Positions 45,956 through 55,641 of a stretch of 64,000 nt of DNA are shown one piece after another. Location: positions 2,172,001 through 2,236,000 of the forward strand of contig NZ_CP163424.1 in assembly GCF_041429795.1 (NCBI RefSeq), in the 5' to 3' direction. The stretch is from Algimonas porphyrae (lineage in GTDB: Bacteria; Pseudomonadota; Alphaproteobacteria; Caulobacterales; Maricaulaceae). Below the pieces are notes generated by a model. That model was not told the origin of the DNA. It was given only the letters and a program-made list of their open reading frames with translations, and did no database searches. Numbering within the stretch: the stretch's first letter is position 1; each line of letters opens with the position of its first letter. Made by a program: the position numbers and the translations under genes.

Positions 45956-48607
45956 TCAGCGCTTCGCGCGAATCGCCGCTTGAGCCGCCGCAAGACGCGC
46001 AATCGGCACGCGATAGGGCGAGCAGGACACATAATCGAGCCCGGTTCGTTGGCAGAAGTCGATCGAGGCCGGATCGCCCCCATGTTCGCCGCAAATACCC
46101 AGTTTCAGTCCGGATTTCCGGCCTCGCCCGCGTTCCGTCGCGATCTGGATCAGATCGCCGACACCGTCCTGGTCCAGCGTCACGAATGGGTCCTTATCCA
46201 TGATTCCCGCGCGGACATAGTCCGGCAGGAACTTGCCCGCATCATCACGCGACAGGCCGAACGTCGTCTGGGTCAGATCATTTGTTCCGAAGCTGAAGAA
46301 ATCGGCAAATTCGGCGATGGCACCGGCCCGCAGAGCCGCCCGTGGCAGTTCGATCATCGTGCCCACTGTATAATCTGATACGCCGATATCCCGCGCGACC
46401 GCGTCGATACGCTCGCGCAGAAGCCTCAGCTCGATTTCGCCGCTCACCAGCGGGATCATGATTTCGGCGACAGGCGTCGTTCCCGTCTCCTTCGCCACAA
46501 GCGCTTGCGCCTCGAGAATGGCGCGCGCCTGCATTTCATAGATCTCCGGATAGGAAATGCCGAGGCGGCAACCGCGATGACCCAGCATCGGATTGGTCTC
46601 TTCCAGCTCCCGCGCCCGGCTCATCAATTCACTGGCCGGCACACCGATGGATTCCGCGACTGCCGCAATATCGGCTTCCGCGTGCGGCAGGAATTCGTGC
46701 AAGGGCGGATCCAGCAGTCGGATCGTGCAGGGACGGTCTTCCATGACCCGGAATATGGCAGCGAAGTCGTCGCGCTGTACGGGCAAAATCTTGGCGAGCG
46801 CTTCCCGGCGCGCCTCTTCGCTGTCAGCCAGGATCATTTCTCGGAAATGGGCCAGACGATCGGCTTCGAAAAACATGTGCTCGGTCCGGCACAGGCCGAT
46901 CCCTTCGGCCCCAAAACCCTTGGCCGTCTCGACGTCGAGCGGCGTCTCGGCGTTGGTGCGCACTTGCAGCGTCCGGGCCGCATCGGCCCAACCCATCACC
47001 TTGGCGAAATCGCCTGAGAGTTCCGGCTGGATCATCGACACTTCACCGGCGAAGACCTGGCCAGTTGCGCCGTCCACCGTCACGATATCGCCTTGCTTTA
47101 TCGTGCGGCCTGCGCAGGTGAACTGCCCGGCGGCATAGTCGATCTTGATGTCGCCTGCACCAGAGACGCAGGGCGTGCCCATGCCGCGGGCCACGACGGC
47201 TGCGTGAGAGGTCATGCCGCCCCGTGCGGTTACGATGGCTTCGGCAGCATGCATGCCGTGAATATCTTCAGGCGAGGTCTCGACGCGCACCAGAATGACC
47301 TTGTGCCCGGCCCTCACCATGGCCTCGGCATCATCCGAGGTGAAGACGACTTCGCCGATCGCCGCGCCCGGAGAGGCTGGCAGGCCGCTGGCGATGATGT
47401 CGCGCGACGCGTCCGGGTCCAGCGTCGGGTGCAGAAGCTGATCCAGCGACAACGGATCAACCCGCATCAGGGCTTCATCCGTCGAGATCGAGCCATCCTC
47501 GGCCATATCGACGGCGATTTTCAGCGCCGCTCGGGCGGTGCGCTTGCCCGTCCGGGTCTGCAGCATCCAAAGTTTGCCCCGTTCCACGGTGAACTCGATA
47601 TCCTGCATGTCGCGATAATGGGCTTCAAGGCGAACAAAGACGTCGGCCAACTGCTGATAGACTTCGGGCAGCGCTTCTTCCATGGACGGCGCGTCCTCGC
47701 CCATCGACAGACGGGATTCCCGGGTCAAAGTCTGCGGCGTGCGGATGCCTGCGACCACATCCTCGCCCTGTGCATTGATCAGAAATTCGCCGTAATAGCG
47801 GTTCTCGCCCGTCGACGGATCGCGGGTGAACGCCACGCCGGTGGCGGACGTGTCGCCCATATTGCCGAACACCATGGCCTGCACATTAACGGCAGTGCCC
47901 CAGGCGGCGGGGATGTCGTTCAGGCGGCGATAGACGACGGCTCGTTCATTCATCCAGCTACCGAAGACGGCATCGACGGCGCCTTGCAACTGTTCGCGCG
48001 CATCCTGCGGGAAGTCTCGGCCCAGCGCGTCGCGCACAGCGGCCTTATACTGTTCGATGACACCGGCCCAGTCATCCGCCGTCATCTCCGTATCGTTGCG
48101 ATAGCCCGCATCGAGCTTCGCATCTTCGAGAATGTCTTCGAATGTGTGGTGATGCACGCCCATCACGACATCGGAATACATGGTGATGAAGCGGCGATAA
48201 CTATCCAGCGCGAAGCGGCGATCCCCTGACAGCTCTGCCAGCCCCGCGACCGTTTCGTCGTTCAGGCCAAGGTTCAATACCGTATCCATCATACCGGGCA
48301 TGGAGGCGCGCGCGCCCGATCGGACCGAGACGAGCAGCGGATTAGTCGGATCACCGAACGTCTTGCCGGTCAGCGCCTCGATATGGCTGAGCCCGGTCTC
48401 GATCTGATCGTTCATATCGTCCGGATAGGTCTCGTCATGATCATAGTACCAGGTGCAGACATCGGTCGTCAGGGTGAAGCCCGGCGGCACGGGCAGGCCG
48501 AGGCTGGCCATTTCGGCCAGATTGGCACCCTTCCCGCCCAGCAGGTTCTTCATCGACGTATCGCCTTCGGAAGAGCCACCGCCGAACTTGTAAACCCACT
48601 GGTTCAT
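45956..48607 (-). CDS. ppdK: Pyruvate, phosphate dikinase
   Basis: Interconverts pyruvate, ATP and Pi with PEP, AMP and PPi; a gluconeogenic or glycolytic switch point. The 883-aa protein has the ATP-grasp N-terminus (KNLLGGKGANLAEMASLGLPVPPGF), the phosphohistidine domain GGMTSHAAVVARGMGTPCVSG (about 455) and the PEP-binding C-terminal barrel (SFGTNDLTQTTFG; GICGEHGGDPASI). The ATG at 48607 with AAGGGA upstream is preferred to an in-frame ATG at 48655. It is transcribed downstream of glyS. Confidence 0.96.
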   Translation of the reverse strand: MNQWVYKFGGGSSEGDTSMKNLLGGKGANLAEMASLGLPVPPGFTLTTDVCTWYYDHDETYPDDMNDQIETGLSHIEALTGKTFGDPTNPLLVSVRSGARASMPGMMDTVLNLGLNDETVAGLAELSGDRRFALDSYRRFITMYSDVVMGVHHHTFEDILEDAKLDAGYRNDTEMTADDWAGVIEQYKAAVRDALGRDFPQDAREQLQGAVDAVFGSWMNERAVVYRRLNDIPAAWGTAVNVQAMVFGNMGDTSATGVAFTRDPSTGENRYYGEFLINAQGEDVVAGIRTPQTLTRESRLSMGEDAPSMEEALPEVYQQLADVFVRLEAHYRDMQDIEFTVERGKLWMLQTRTGKRTARAALKIAVDMAEDGSISTDEALMRVDPLSLDQLLHPTLDPDASRDIIASGLPASPGAAIGEVVFTSDDAEAMVRAGHKVILVRVETSPEDIHGMHAAEAIVTARGGMTSHAAVVARGMGTPCVSGAGDIKIDYAAGQFTCAGRTIKQGDIVTVDGATGQVFAGEVSMIQPELSGDFAKVMGWADAARTLQVRTNAETPLDVETAKGFGAEGIGLCRTEHMFFEADRLAHFREMILADSEEARREALAKILPVQRDDFAAIFRVMEDRPCTIRLLDPPLHEFLPHAEADIAAVAESIGVPASELMSRARELEETNPMLGHRGCRLGISYPEIYEMQARAILEAQALVAKETGTTPVAEIMIPLVSGEIELRLLRERIDAVARDIGVSDYTVGTMIELPRAALRAGAIAEFADFFSFGTNDLTQTTFGLSRDDAGKFLPDYVRAGIMDKDPFVTLDQDGVGDLIQIATERGRGRKSGLKLGICGEHGGDPASIDFCQRTGLDYVSCSPYRVPIARLAAAQAAIRAKR

Positions 48608-48737
48608 CGATTGAAATCCCTTGTCGCGCTGCACCGGATCAACTCTCCGTCGCAATCGTTACAGCCCAATAGGCCAGCCCCACCGCACCGCAAGTCTGAC
48701 AGCGTTGTCAAAGAGGACAGTAGCAGCAAGCGATAAA

Positions 48738-50951
48738 TCATCCATCAAGGCGCGAGAAATCGGCGATACCATGGAATGTCTCCACGATCGCGGACAGCAG
48801 AGCCAGCCGCCGTGCGCGCTCATCCGCATCGTCCGAATTGACGACAACGTTTTCGAAGAAGGCATCGATGGGCTCGCGCAGGTCCGCCAGCGCGGAGAGA
48901 GCGGCAGGGTAGTCGGCGGCGTCGAGGGCGACATCAATGGCTGGCCGTGTCTCGGCGAGAGCCCTTTGAAGCCCTGTCGCATCATCAGCAGTAAAACCAG
49001 AGAGCGTGTCGAAATCGGTGAGATCAAGATCACCCTTCTTCTGCTCCGCCCGCAAAATATTCGCCGCACGCTTATAGCCCTGCACAAGGTCTTCGCCGTC
49101 CTTGTCGGACAGAAACGCGCCCAGCGCCTCCACCCGCTGCGCAATCGCCAGCAGATCATCCTCGCCCTGCGCAATCACCGCGTCGATCACATCATGGCGG
49201 TGGCCTTGGTCACGAAGGTAGACGCGCAGGCGATCGAGGAGGAAGGAGAGCAACTCATTTGTTTCGATTAAATCTTCAAACCCACCTATTGATAGTATTC
49301 CCCCATCTCTGGAATCTACAGCTTTCGTAGCCCCTTGAAAACGTAAGGATGCTTCGGTGGAATCTACTCCAAGTCTCTTAACGTCTTCGATTTTTTGAAG
49401 ATGCTCCAAACGCTCTTCATAGTATTTTTCGGTTTCGATGAAGTCGTGGTGCCAAAAGAGCAATTTTTGCAGGCCTAAACGTAGTCGATTTTCCGATAAG
49501 GTCCGGATCACACCCAACGCAGCTCGGCGCAACGCATAGGGATCCTTGCTCCCCGTTGGCTTCTCACCAATCGCCCAGAATCCGACCAGCGTGTCGATCT
49601 TGTCCGCGAGCGCCACGGCGACTGCAATCGGCTCGTTTGGCACGGCATCACTTGGCCCCTGCGGCTTGTAGTGATCTTCAATCGCGACGGCGATTTTGGG
49701 GTCGCCGCCTTCGGCTTCATACATCCAGCGACCGACCTTGCCCTGTAGCGAGGTGGCTTCGATCACGGTCTGGGTGACGAGGTCGCATTTGGCGAGGCGG
49801 GCCGCCTTTTCGGCCAAAATCGGATTGGCCCCGACATGCGGCGCGATTTCCTTTGCGAGGGCGGCGACGCGTTCGGCCTTGTCACGCACGGAACCGAGCT
49901 TCTTGTGGAAGACCACCTCGTCCAGCTGATCGTAATAATCCTGCAGCTTTTTCTTCCGGTCTTCCTCCTGGAAGAAGCGTGCATCCGCTAGACGGGCAGA
50001 AATCACCTTGGCGTTGCCCGCCTTGATCGTCGCGCCCTGATCCGGCGTCTCCAGATTGGCGATGATGACGAAATGCGCGGCCAGCTTGCCCGTCTTCGGG
50101 TCGCGCACCGTGAAGGTTTTCTGATGACTTTTGAGCGTCAGGCGGATCACCTCGTCCGGCAGTTCGAGAAAATCCGGATCCATGTCGCCCAGAAGCGCCA
50201 CCGGCCATTCGACCAGCCCGGCCACTTCGTCGAGCAGTCCGGCATCGTCGACCAGTTCCAGCCCGACCTCTGAGCACACGGCGCTCGCCTGCTCCAGGAT
50301 GAGAGCCTTGCGCTGTTCGCGGTCCAGATAGACGCGCCCCTCGCCTTCCAGCTGCGCACGATAGTCCGCAAGCGAGGTGACGGTAAACGGCCCGGGCCCC
50401 ATCTGGCGATGCCCGTGAACCTGATCATCGGACGTGATGCCGCCAACGGTGATTCCATCGACACTCTTACCGTCCAGCAGGACCGTCAGACCGCGCAACG
50501 GACGCACCCAGCGGAAATCGCTATCGCCGGATTTCATGCTTTTCGGCCAGGGGAAGTCCCCCATCACAGCGGGTATCGCCTCGCGCAGAATATCGACCGT
50601 CTCACGGCCTTCAGAGCGGATCACGGCGACATAGAAATCGCCCTTCTTGTCCGTGCGGATTTCGGCCTCGGAAATATCGCTGATCCCGGCCCCGCGCATG
50701 AAGCCTTCAATGGCTTTTTCGTGGCTTCCGACACGCGGGCCCTTGCGGTCTTCCGAGACATCCGGCGACCGCGTCTCGACATCCGTCACATAAGTCAATC
50801 GGCGCGGCCCGGTCAGGACGGTGCTGTCCCCTGGTGACAGGCCTGCCTCTTTCAACGCGCTGTCCATCAGGCGGACAAGGTCGCCTCCCGCCCGCACCTG
50901 CATGCGCGCCGGGATTTCCTCGCAGAAGATTTCAAAAAGCAGTTCGGCCAT
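48738..50951 (-). CDS. glyS: Glycyl-tRNA synthetase beta subunit, with an AT-rich internal patch
   Basis: Beta subunit of the alpha2beta2 glycyl-tRNA synthetase, involved in tRNA binding. The 737-aa protein opens with AELLFEIFCEEIPARM and carries the conserved DDQVHGHR and DPYALRRAALGVIR segments. It is about 45 residues longer than the usual 690. Residues near 484-565 (bases 49261-49500) have about 42 % GC and rare host codons (TTA, CTA, AGA, ATA, GTA), unlike the flanks. The extra length maps to that patch, just before ELLSFLLDRLRVYLRDQG. The ATG overlaps the upstream lipoprotein stop by one base. Confidence 0.95.
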   Translation of the reverse strand: MAELLFEIFCEEIPARMQVRAGGDLVRLMDSALKEAGLSPGDSTVLTGPRRLTYVTDVETRSPDVSEDRKGPRVGSHEKAIEGFMRGAGISDISEAEIRTDKKGDFYVAVIRSEGRETVDILREAIPAVMGDFPWPKSMKSGDSDFRWVRPLRGLTVLLDGKSVDGITVGGITSDDQVHGHRQMGPGPFTVTSLADYRAQLEGEGRVYLDREQRKALILEQASAVCSEVGLELVDDAGLLDEVAGLVEWPVALLGDMDPDFLELPDEVIRLTLKSHQKTFTVRDPKTGKLAAHFVIIANLETPDQGATIKAGNAKVISARLADARFFQEEDRKKKLQDYYDQLDEVVFHKKLGSVRDKAERVAALAKEIAPHVGANPILAEKAARLAKCDLVTQTVIEATSLQGKVGRWMYEAEGGDPKIAVAIEDHYKPQGPSDAVPNEPIAVAVALADKIDTLVGFWAIGEKPTGSKDPYALRRAALGVIRTLSENRLRLGLQKLLFWHHDFIETEKYYEERLEHLQKIEDVKRLGVDSTEASLRFQGATKAVDSRDGGILSIGGFEDLIETNELLSFLLDRLRVYLRDQGHRHDVIDAVIAQGEDDLLAIAQRVEALGAFLSDKDGEDLVQGYKRAANILRAEQKKGDLDLTDFDTLSGFTADDATGLQRALAETRPAIDVALDAADYPAALSALADLREPIDAFFENVVVNSDDADERARRLALLSAIVETFHGIADFSRLDG

Positions 50952-51388
50952 CAGACGCGGCATTCCCCGTAAATATCGGCGCTGGTCGAAAGCTCCGAAC
51001 TGTCGAGCATGAGTGTCAGTGACCCGTCATAACCGGCGCTGCCCGCATCCGTGCCTGTCGGCTCGGCTTGCAGACGGACTTTCCAATTCAGATAATCCAG
51101 CACGTCATAGGTGACGTCGAGCGGCTCGCCGGCAAAATCAGGCACGTCGCGCGGGATCAGCTTGAGCAGTTCCCCCTTGAACTGAACATAGGCGATATGG
51201 TCGACATCATCCTCGCGTGTGGCAAACATATACTGATCCTGCGACGCGTCCCCATCGGCGAAGAACATGCAGGCCGCATCCGCGACCCGGGTCGCCGCAA
51301 ACGGCTCGAACATGCCCGGCGTGTCATCTGCAGGCGGCTGGCAGGCCGTGAGACCGGCCATGGCAGCGATAATCAGGAACCCCCTCAC
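50951..51388 (-). CDS. Small lipoprotein between glyQ and glyS
   Basis: A 145-aa protein with a lipoprotein signal ([15 protein letters not shown], Cys at 16). The mature domain (about 120 residues, including [18 protein letters not shown] and [15 protein letters not shown]) is not a family I recognise. It overlaps the glyQ end by four bases (ATGA) and the glyS start by one base, so it is translated from the glycyl-tRNA synthetase transcript. The two other cysteines (AACMFF, GECRV) may form a disulphide in the periplasm. Confidence 0.78.
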   Translation of the reverse strand: MRGFLIIAAMAGLTACQPPADDTPGMFEPFAATRVADAACMFFADGDASQDQYMFATREDDVDHIAYVQFKGELLKLIPRDVPDFAGEPLDVTYDVLDYLNWKVRLQAEPTGTDAGSAGYDGSLTLMLDSSELSTSADIYGECRV

Positions 51389-52284
51389 GCCGCCCTCGCC
51401 TTCTCGCCCTCGACCCAGGCGCTGGCGCAGGCTTTGGCGAGGTCGCGGACGCGCTTGATATATTCCTGACGCTGGGTCGGCGAGACGACGCCGCGCGCAT
51501 CGAGAATGTTGAAATTATGCGAGGCCTTGAGCGCATGCTCATAGGCTGGCAGCGGCAGCGGCTCCGGCAGGGCCAGCAGGGCTTGGCACTCGGCTTCGGC
51601 CATGCGGAAGCGCTCCAGCACATTATCCGTGTCGGCATGTTCGAAATTATAGGTGCTCTGCTCCACCTCGTTGCGGTGGAACACGTCGCCATAGCTCAGG
51701 CTGGTCGGCAGGCCGGGCGCGTTGAATGGCAAGTCATAGACATTGTCGACGCCGAATACATACATTGCGAGACGTTCCAGCCCGTAGGTCAACTCGCCGG
51801 AGACGAGGTCCACATCCAGACCGCCGACCTGCTGGAAATAGGTGTACTGGCTGACTTCCATTCCGTCGCACCAGACTTCCCAGCCCAGCCCCCAGGCTCC
51901 GACGGTCGGGTTTTCCCAGTCATCTTCGACAAAGCGGATATCGTGCAGCGTGCGGTCGATGCCGATGGCGTCGAGACTGCCGAGATAGCGTTCCTGCAGA
52001 TCGACCGGGTTCGGCTTCATGATGACCTGGAACTGATAGTAATGCTGCAGCCGGTTGGGGTTCTCGCCGTAACGGCCATCGGCGGGACGCCGTGACGGCT
52101 GCACATAGGCGACGTTCCACGGCTTCGGGCCGAGCGAGCGCAGCACGGTCGCCGGATGCAATGTTCCAGCCCCGACTTCCGTATCGAAAGGCTGCAGGAT
52201 CGCGCAGCCCTGGCCGGACCAGTAGGCCTGCAGCCGCAAAATCAGATCCTGAAAGGAGTCGGGTCTGTTGACAGAGTTCGCCAT
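51385..52284 (-). CDS. glyQ: Glycyl-tRNA synthetase alpha subunit
   Basis: Catalytic class II subunit that makes glycyl-adenylate and charges tRNA-Gly. The 299-aa protein has the family start [20 protein letters not shown], motif-2-like [19 protein letters not shown] and the segment [20 protein letters not shown]. Length is normal. It is the first gene of a glyQ-lipoprotein-glyS operon, with ppdK 130 bases after glyS. Confidence 0.97.
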   Translation of the reverse strand: MANSVNRPDSFQDLILRLQAYWSGQGCAILQPFDTEVGAGTLHPATVLRSLGPKPWNVAYVQPSRRPADGRYGENPNRLQHYYQFQVIMKPNPVDLQERYLGSLDAIGIDRTLHDIRFVEDDWENPTVGAWGLGWEVWCDGMEVSQYTYFQQVGGLDVDLVSGELTYGLERLAMYVFGVDNVYDLPFNAPGLPTSLSYGDVFHRNEVEQSTYNFEHADTDNVLERFRMAEAECQALLALPEPLPLPAYEHALKASHNFNILDARGVVSPTQRQEYIKRVRDLAKACASAWVEGEKARAA

Positions 52285-52395
52285 GGCGGCGGCTTTACGC
52301 CGTTACGCGCGAGTTTCAAGCATGGTTGGCGGATGAAACGACAGAGGTGATCCGCTCCATACGAGATTGCGGCTCAGCCTGTGCGGGCGGGCAGC

Positions 52396-52614
52396 TCAGA
52401 CTTCCAGCTCTTTGGCGATACCGGCATCGGTCAGGATGTCGCGCGCTTCAGCCACATCCTCTTTCAGGACCATCACCCGTTTCGGGATCATGATACCGGG
52501 TTCCAGCACACTCATATTCTGGTCCATGACATAACATTCGATCTCTGCATCGCGCAGAACCGCCTGTGCAAAGGCAATCGTGGCCGGGTCGGTCGTGACT
52601 ATCAAAGCTATCAT
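52396..52614 (-). CDS. DUF2007-type small protein
   Basis: A 72-aa protein of the DUF2007 (putative signal-transducing/GlnB-like fold) type. It begins IALIVTTDPATIAFAQAVL and continues with AEIECYVMDQNMSVLEPG, where D/E residues sit in a compact alpha/beta fold. Upstream in-frame ATGs at 52632 and 52665 are possible but add non-conserved residues. It is divergent from the polyprenyl synthase gene, a pairing common in alphaproteobacteria. Confidence 0.75.
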   Translation of the reverse strand: MIALIVTTDPATIAFAQAVLRDAEIECYVMDQNMSVLEPGIMIPKRVMVLKEDVAEARDILTDAGIAKELEV

Positions 52615-52733
52615 ACGTCTCACGTCTGCCATGTACGGCGCTTTTGCAAGCCTGTGTCCCGTCACGCTTTGTCACTTGTGCGCGAGTGGTCACGCACCTA
52701 ACTAGCGGGTCAGACTTTGAAGGACGCAATCCG

Positions 52734-53747
52734 TTGAACGCCCCGGCACAGATACAAAGCGACGACGCGCTGTCACCGGCCCAGACCCTGTGGTCGATGA
52801 ATGCCGACGATATGGCTGCAGTCGATGCAATCATTCTCGAACGGATGCATTCGCCCGTCGGCCTGATCCCCGATCTGGCGGACCATCTGGTCGGTGCCGG
52901 TGGAAAACGCCTGCGTCCGCTGCTGACGGTCGCGACCGCGCAACTCTGTGGCTATACGGGCAACGCGCATCATAAACTGGCCGCCGCCGTCGAATTCATT
53001 CATTCCGCAACCCTTCTCCATGATGATGTAGTCGACGAGTCGGATCTGCGCCGGGGAAAGAAACCCGCCAATCTGATCTGGGGTAACAGCGCCTCCATTC
53101 TGGTCGGCGACTTCCTCTTTGCCCGCGCTTTCAACCTGATGGTCGAAACAGGATCGATGGACGCACTCGGCATCCTGTCCAACGCCGCCTCCGTCATTGC
53201 CGAAGGCGAGGTGCAGCAGCTGGCCGCCCTCCGCAACATCGTAATGACCGAAGCGGAGTATATGGACGTCATCAAGGCCAAGACGGCGGCGCTGTTCGCG
53301 GCGGCAACCGAAGTGTCACCCGTCATTGCTGAACTGGATGATGACCGCCGCGCAGCCTTGCAAACCTATGGCCTGAAACTCGGCCTGGCGTTTCAGTTGA
53401 TCGACGATGTGCTGGATTATGGCGGACAGCAGGCCGCGCTCGGCAAATCGGTCGGCGATGATTTCCGCGAAGGCAAGATGACCCTGCCCGTCATTCGTAC
53501 ACTGACCCGGGCCGATGCGGCTGAAATCGCCTTCTGGCGCAAGGTCATCGTCGAGCGCGATCAGGACGATCTCGATCTGCAGCGCGCCGTCTCCTATGTC
53601 CGCAAGTCCGGCGCGCTCGAAGAAACCGTACAGATGGCGCGGCGCTTCTCGGTCGAAGCAATCGAAGCGCTCGACATGTTCGAAAAAACGCCGCTGCGGG
53701 ACTGCCTGCAGAATCTGGCCGCTTTCGTCGTCTCGCGCGCTTCCTAG
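52734..53747 (+). CDS. ispB: Polyprenyl diphosphate synthase (octaprenyl/decaprenyl type)
   Basis: Builds the ubiquinone side chain from IPP units. The 337-aa trans-isoprenyl synthase has the first Asp-rich motif LLHDDVVDESDLRRG (about 95) and the second in LIDDVLDYGG, with GGKRLRPLL upstream. I prefer the TTG start at 52734: AAGGA lies at a nine-base distance, and homologues begin in this region. The start at 52644 would add an unlikely cysteine-rich stretch. Product chain length is not readable. It ends with a four-base overlap of the convergent transferase gene. Confidence 0.9.
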   Translation: MNAPAQIQSDDALSPAQTLWSMNADDMAAVDAIILERMHSPVGLIPDLADHLVGAGGKRLRPLLTVATAQLCGYTGNAHHKLAAAVEFIHSATLLHDDVVDESDLRRGKKPANLIWGNSASILVGDFLFARAFNLMVETGSMDALGILSNAASVIAEGEVQQLAALRNIVMTEAEYMDVIKAKTAALFAAATEVSPVIAELDDDRRAALQTYGLKLGLAFQLIDDVLDYGGQQAALGKSVGDDFREGKMTLPVIRTLTRADAAEIAFWRKVIVERDQDDLDLQRAVSYVRKSGALEETVQMARRFSVEAIEALDMFEKTPLRDCLQNLAAFVVSRAS

Positions 53748-54802
53748 CGCGGCAAGGTCGCCGACCGCATGATGTAGAGACAGGCGAATAGTCCGGACAG
53801 CAAGGCCAGTCCCGACAGAGAGCCCAATGTGCCATTGCCGAAGCTGAAGTGAACCAGTCCGGCCATGATCAGCATCATCGCCCCATAGATTAACGTCACA
53901 CTGACATGACCGCCGCGATGGCGTGACCAACGCTGATAGATGTGGGTGTTGTGCGGTTCCAGCAGACCAATGCCCTTGAGCGGTTTGCGCAGAAGCGTGA
54001 TCAGCACATCCGTCAGAAGAGGCAGGATCAGCAGCGGCCCGGCATAGAGCAACCGCAATTCCGGCTGTTCATGGACCAGAAACAGCACCGATCCCGCATA
54101 GAGAAACGCAACGCTGAGCGATCCACAATCCCCGGAGAAGACAGCCGCTTTCGGTCTCAGATTATAAGGCAGAAAGCCCAGCAATGCCGCGCAGAGCGTA
54201 CCCGTCAGCAGCGCCGTGACAGGCGCGCTCACCTTGATGGCCAGCAGACAGAGCGCGCCCGAAGCGATCGCCATGGACAGGCCGAACAGGCCGTTGATGC
54301 CGTCCATGAAATTCACACCATTGGTCACTGTGAAAAGCCACAAAATGGTCCCGGCCAGCCCGGACCACCAGAGCAGATAGATATGGTCGCCCCGGAAAGG
54401 CAGCATGGTGACGGAGCCGAGCGCATCCGCCGCCAAGGCACAGGAGATCAGGAGAAGTCCGAATTTCAGCTTCGACGGCAGCACATAACGGTCATCCAGC
54501 AGACCAAGAAATGACACGCCGAATGCCAGGGACATCAGGGTTGCCAGCTTTTCCGTGCTGCCGGGCTGGGCCAATAAGGAGTCGGCATAAAACAGACCCG
54601 CGGTCAGGATGGCAGCGCCGATCCCCGCGACCAGTCCGAGCCCGCCAGCCGTCGGTGTCAGGCGGGCATGGCTGGAGCGATGATCCGGCACATCGCCCAA
54701 TCCGCCCAGACGCGCAAAGCCTGTTACGCCCAGCGAGACGAAAAACGCCATACCGCCAATCTGCAGCGCCATGATCATATCAGCAGCTACGCCAAAATTC
54801 AC
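53744..54802 (-). CDS. WecA/MraY-family undecaprenyl-phosphate sugar-1-phosphate transferase
   Basis: A 352-aa polytopic enzyme that moves a sugar-1-phosphate onto undecaprenyl phosphate to start surface-polysaccharide synthesis. It has ten or eleven helices, the DDR motif in FLGLLDDRYVLPSK, the active-site segment TNGVNFMDGINGLFG, FSGDCGSLSVAFL and the terminal EPHNTHIYQRW (H-x-H-type) of WecA relatives. MraY is unlikely because no mur/mra genes are near. Its ATG overlaps ispE by four bases. Confidence 0.88.
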   Translation of the reverse strand: MNFGVAADMIMALQIGGMAFFVSLGVTGFARLGGLGDVPDHRSSHARLTPTAGGLGLVAGIGAAILTAGLFYADSLLAQPGSTEKLATLMSLAFGVSFLGLLDDRYVLPSKLKFGLLLISCALAADALGSVTMLPFRGDHIYLLWWSGLAGTILWLFTVTNGVNFMDGINGLFGLSMAIASGALCLLAIKVSAPVTALLTGTLCAALLGFLPYNLRPKAAVFSGDCGSLSVAFLYAGSVLFLVHEQPELRLLYAGPLLILPLLTDVLITLLRKPLKGIGLLEPHNTHIYQRWSRHRGGHVSVTLIYGAMMLIMAGLVHFSFGNGTLGSLSGLALLSGLFACLYIMRSATLPR

Positions 54803-55617
54803 GCCGGATCACCCAACCGGGTTGCGACCGACCACCATCCACGCGCTGACAGGACTTTGGCAGCAGCTTGCGCGGCTGCGTCCGTATCGAACAGGCCAAA
54901 TACGCTCGCGCCCGATCCGCTCATGCGAGCAAGTTGACATCCCGGCTGATCGGCAATGGCTGCAATCACGATTTCGATGATCGGCACATCGGCAATCGCC
55001 ACGGGTTGAAGATCATTCCTCCCGGACAACGCTCTGTCCAGCAAGGACCCCGTCTGCGCTGTCGATACAGGCTCGGCGGCACGCGGCGCAGCATCGAAGC
55101 GCGAAAAGACCCTTGCTGTCGAGACAGCAATACCTGGATTGACCAGAACCGCCGGAACCTGCCCCAGTCCGGGCACAGCTGTTACGCGCTCTCCGATCCC
55201 GCGCATCATCGCCGTTCTGGAAAGGCGGCAGACAGGAATATCGGCTCCGATCCGGGCGCCGTCGACCTGATTGTTCGGATCGAACATCCGCAGAACCGCA
55301 GCCGCATTGGCCGACCCGCCGCCCAGACCTGCTGATACCGGCAGACACTTCGTCAGCCGTACACGCTGCGGTGGCGCGTCACAGGCGGTGAGTGTACGCA
55401 GGATCAGATTGTCTGTATCCGCGGACAGGCCGCAGCTGAAGGGTCCGTCTATCTCCAGCATTGACGCCTCGGACGGCTCGAACCGGATCGCGTCACCCAT
55501 ATCGGCGAACACGACCAGACTGTCGACGGGATGGTAGCCCGCCCGATCACCGGACGCGATGGCAGCCCCGACATGCAGTGTCAGATTGACCTTTGCCGGA
55601 CAGAGCACCTCAACCAT
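54799..55617 (-). CDS. ispE: 4-diphosphocytidyl-2-C-methyl-D-erythritol kinase
   Basis: Phosphorylates CDP-ME in the non-mevalonate (MEP) isoprenoid pathway. The 272-aa GHMP kinase has the N-terminal AKVNLTLHVG (residues 8-17) and the glycine-rich ATP loop PVSAGLGGGSANAAAVL (about 90). It lies in an operon TPR protein-ispE-WecA-type transferase, beside polyprenyl synthase, so isoprenoid supply and lipid-carrier use are grouped. Confidence 0.93.
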   Translation of the reverse strand: MVEVLCPAKVNLTLHVGAAIASGDRAGYHPVDSLVVFADMGDAIRFEPSEASMLEIDGPFSCGLSADTDNLILRTLTACDAPPQRVRLTKCLPVSAGLGGGSANAAAVLRMFDPNNQVDGARIGADIPVCRLSRTAMMRGIGERVTAVPGLGQVPAVLVNPGIAVSTARVFSRFDAAPRAAEPVSTAQTGSLLDRALSGRNDLQPVAIADVPIIEIVIAAIADQPGCQLARMSGSGASVFGLFDTDAAAQAAAKVLSARGWWSVATRLGDPA

Positions 55618-55641
55618 CTATTCGCCCCGCGAAAGGTGGGT

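Noticed and set aside
47093-48229. Long plus-strand open frame of 378 codons
   Set aside because: It is antisense to ppdK and reflects GC-rich codon structure; no ribosome-binding site and no family resemblance.
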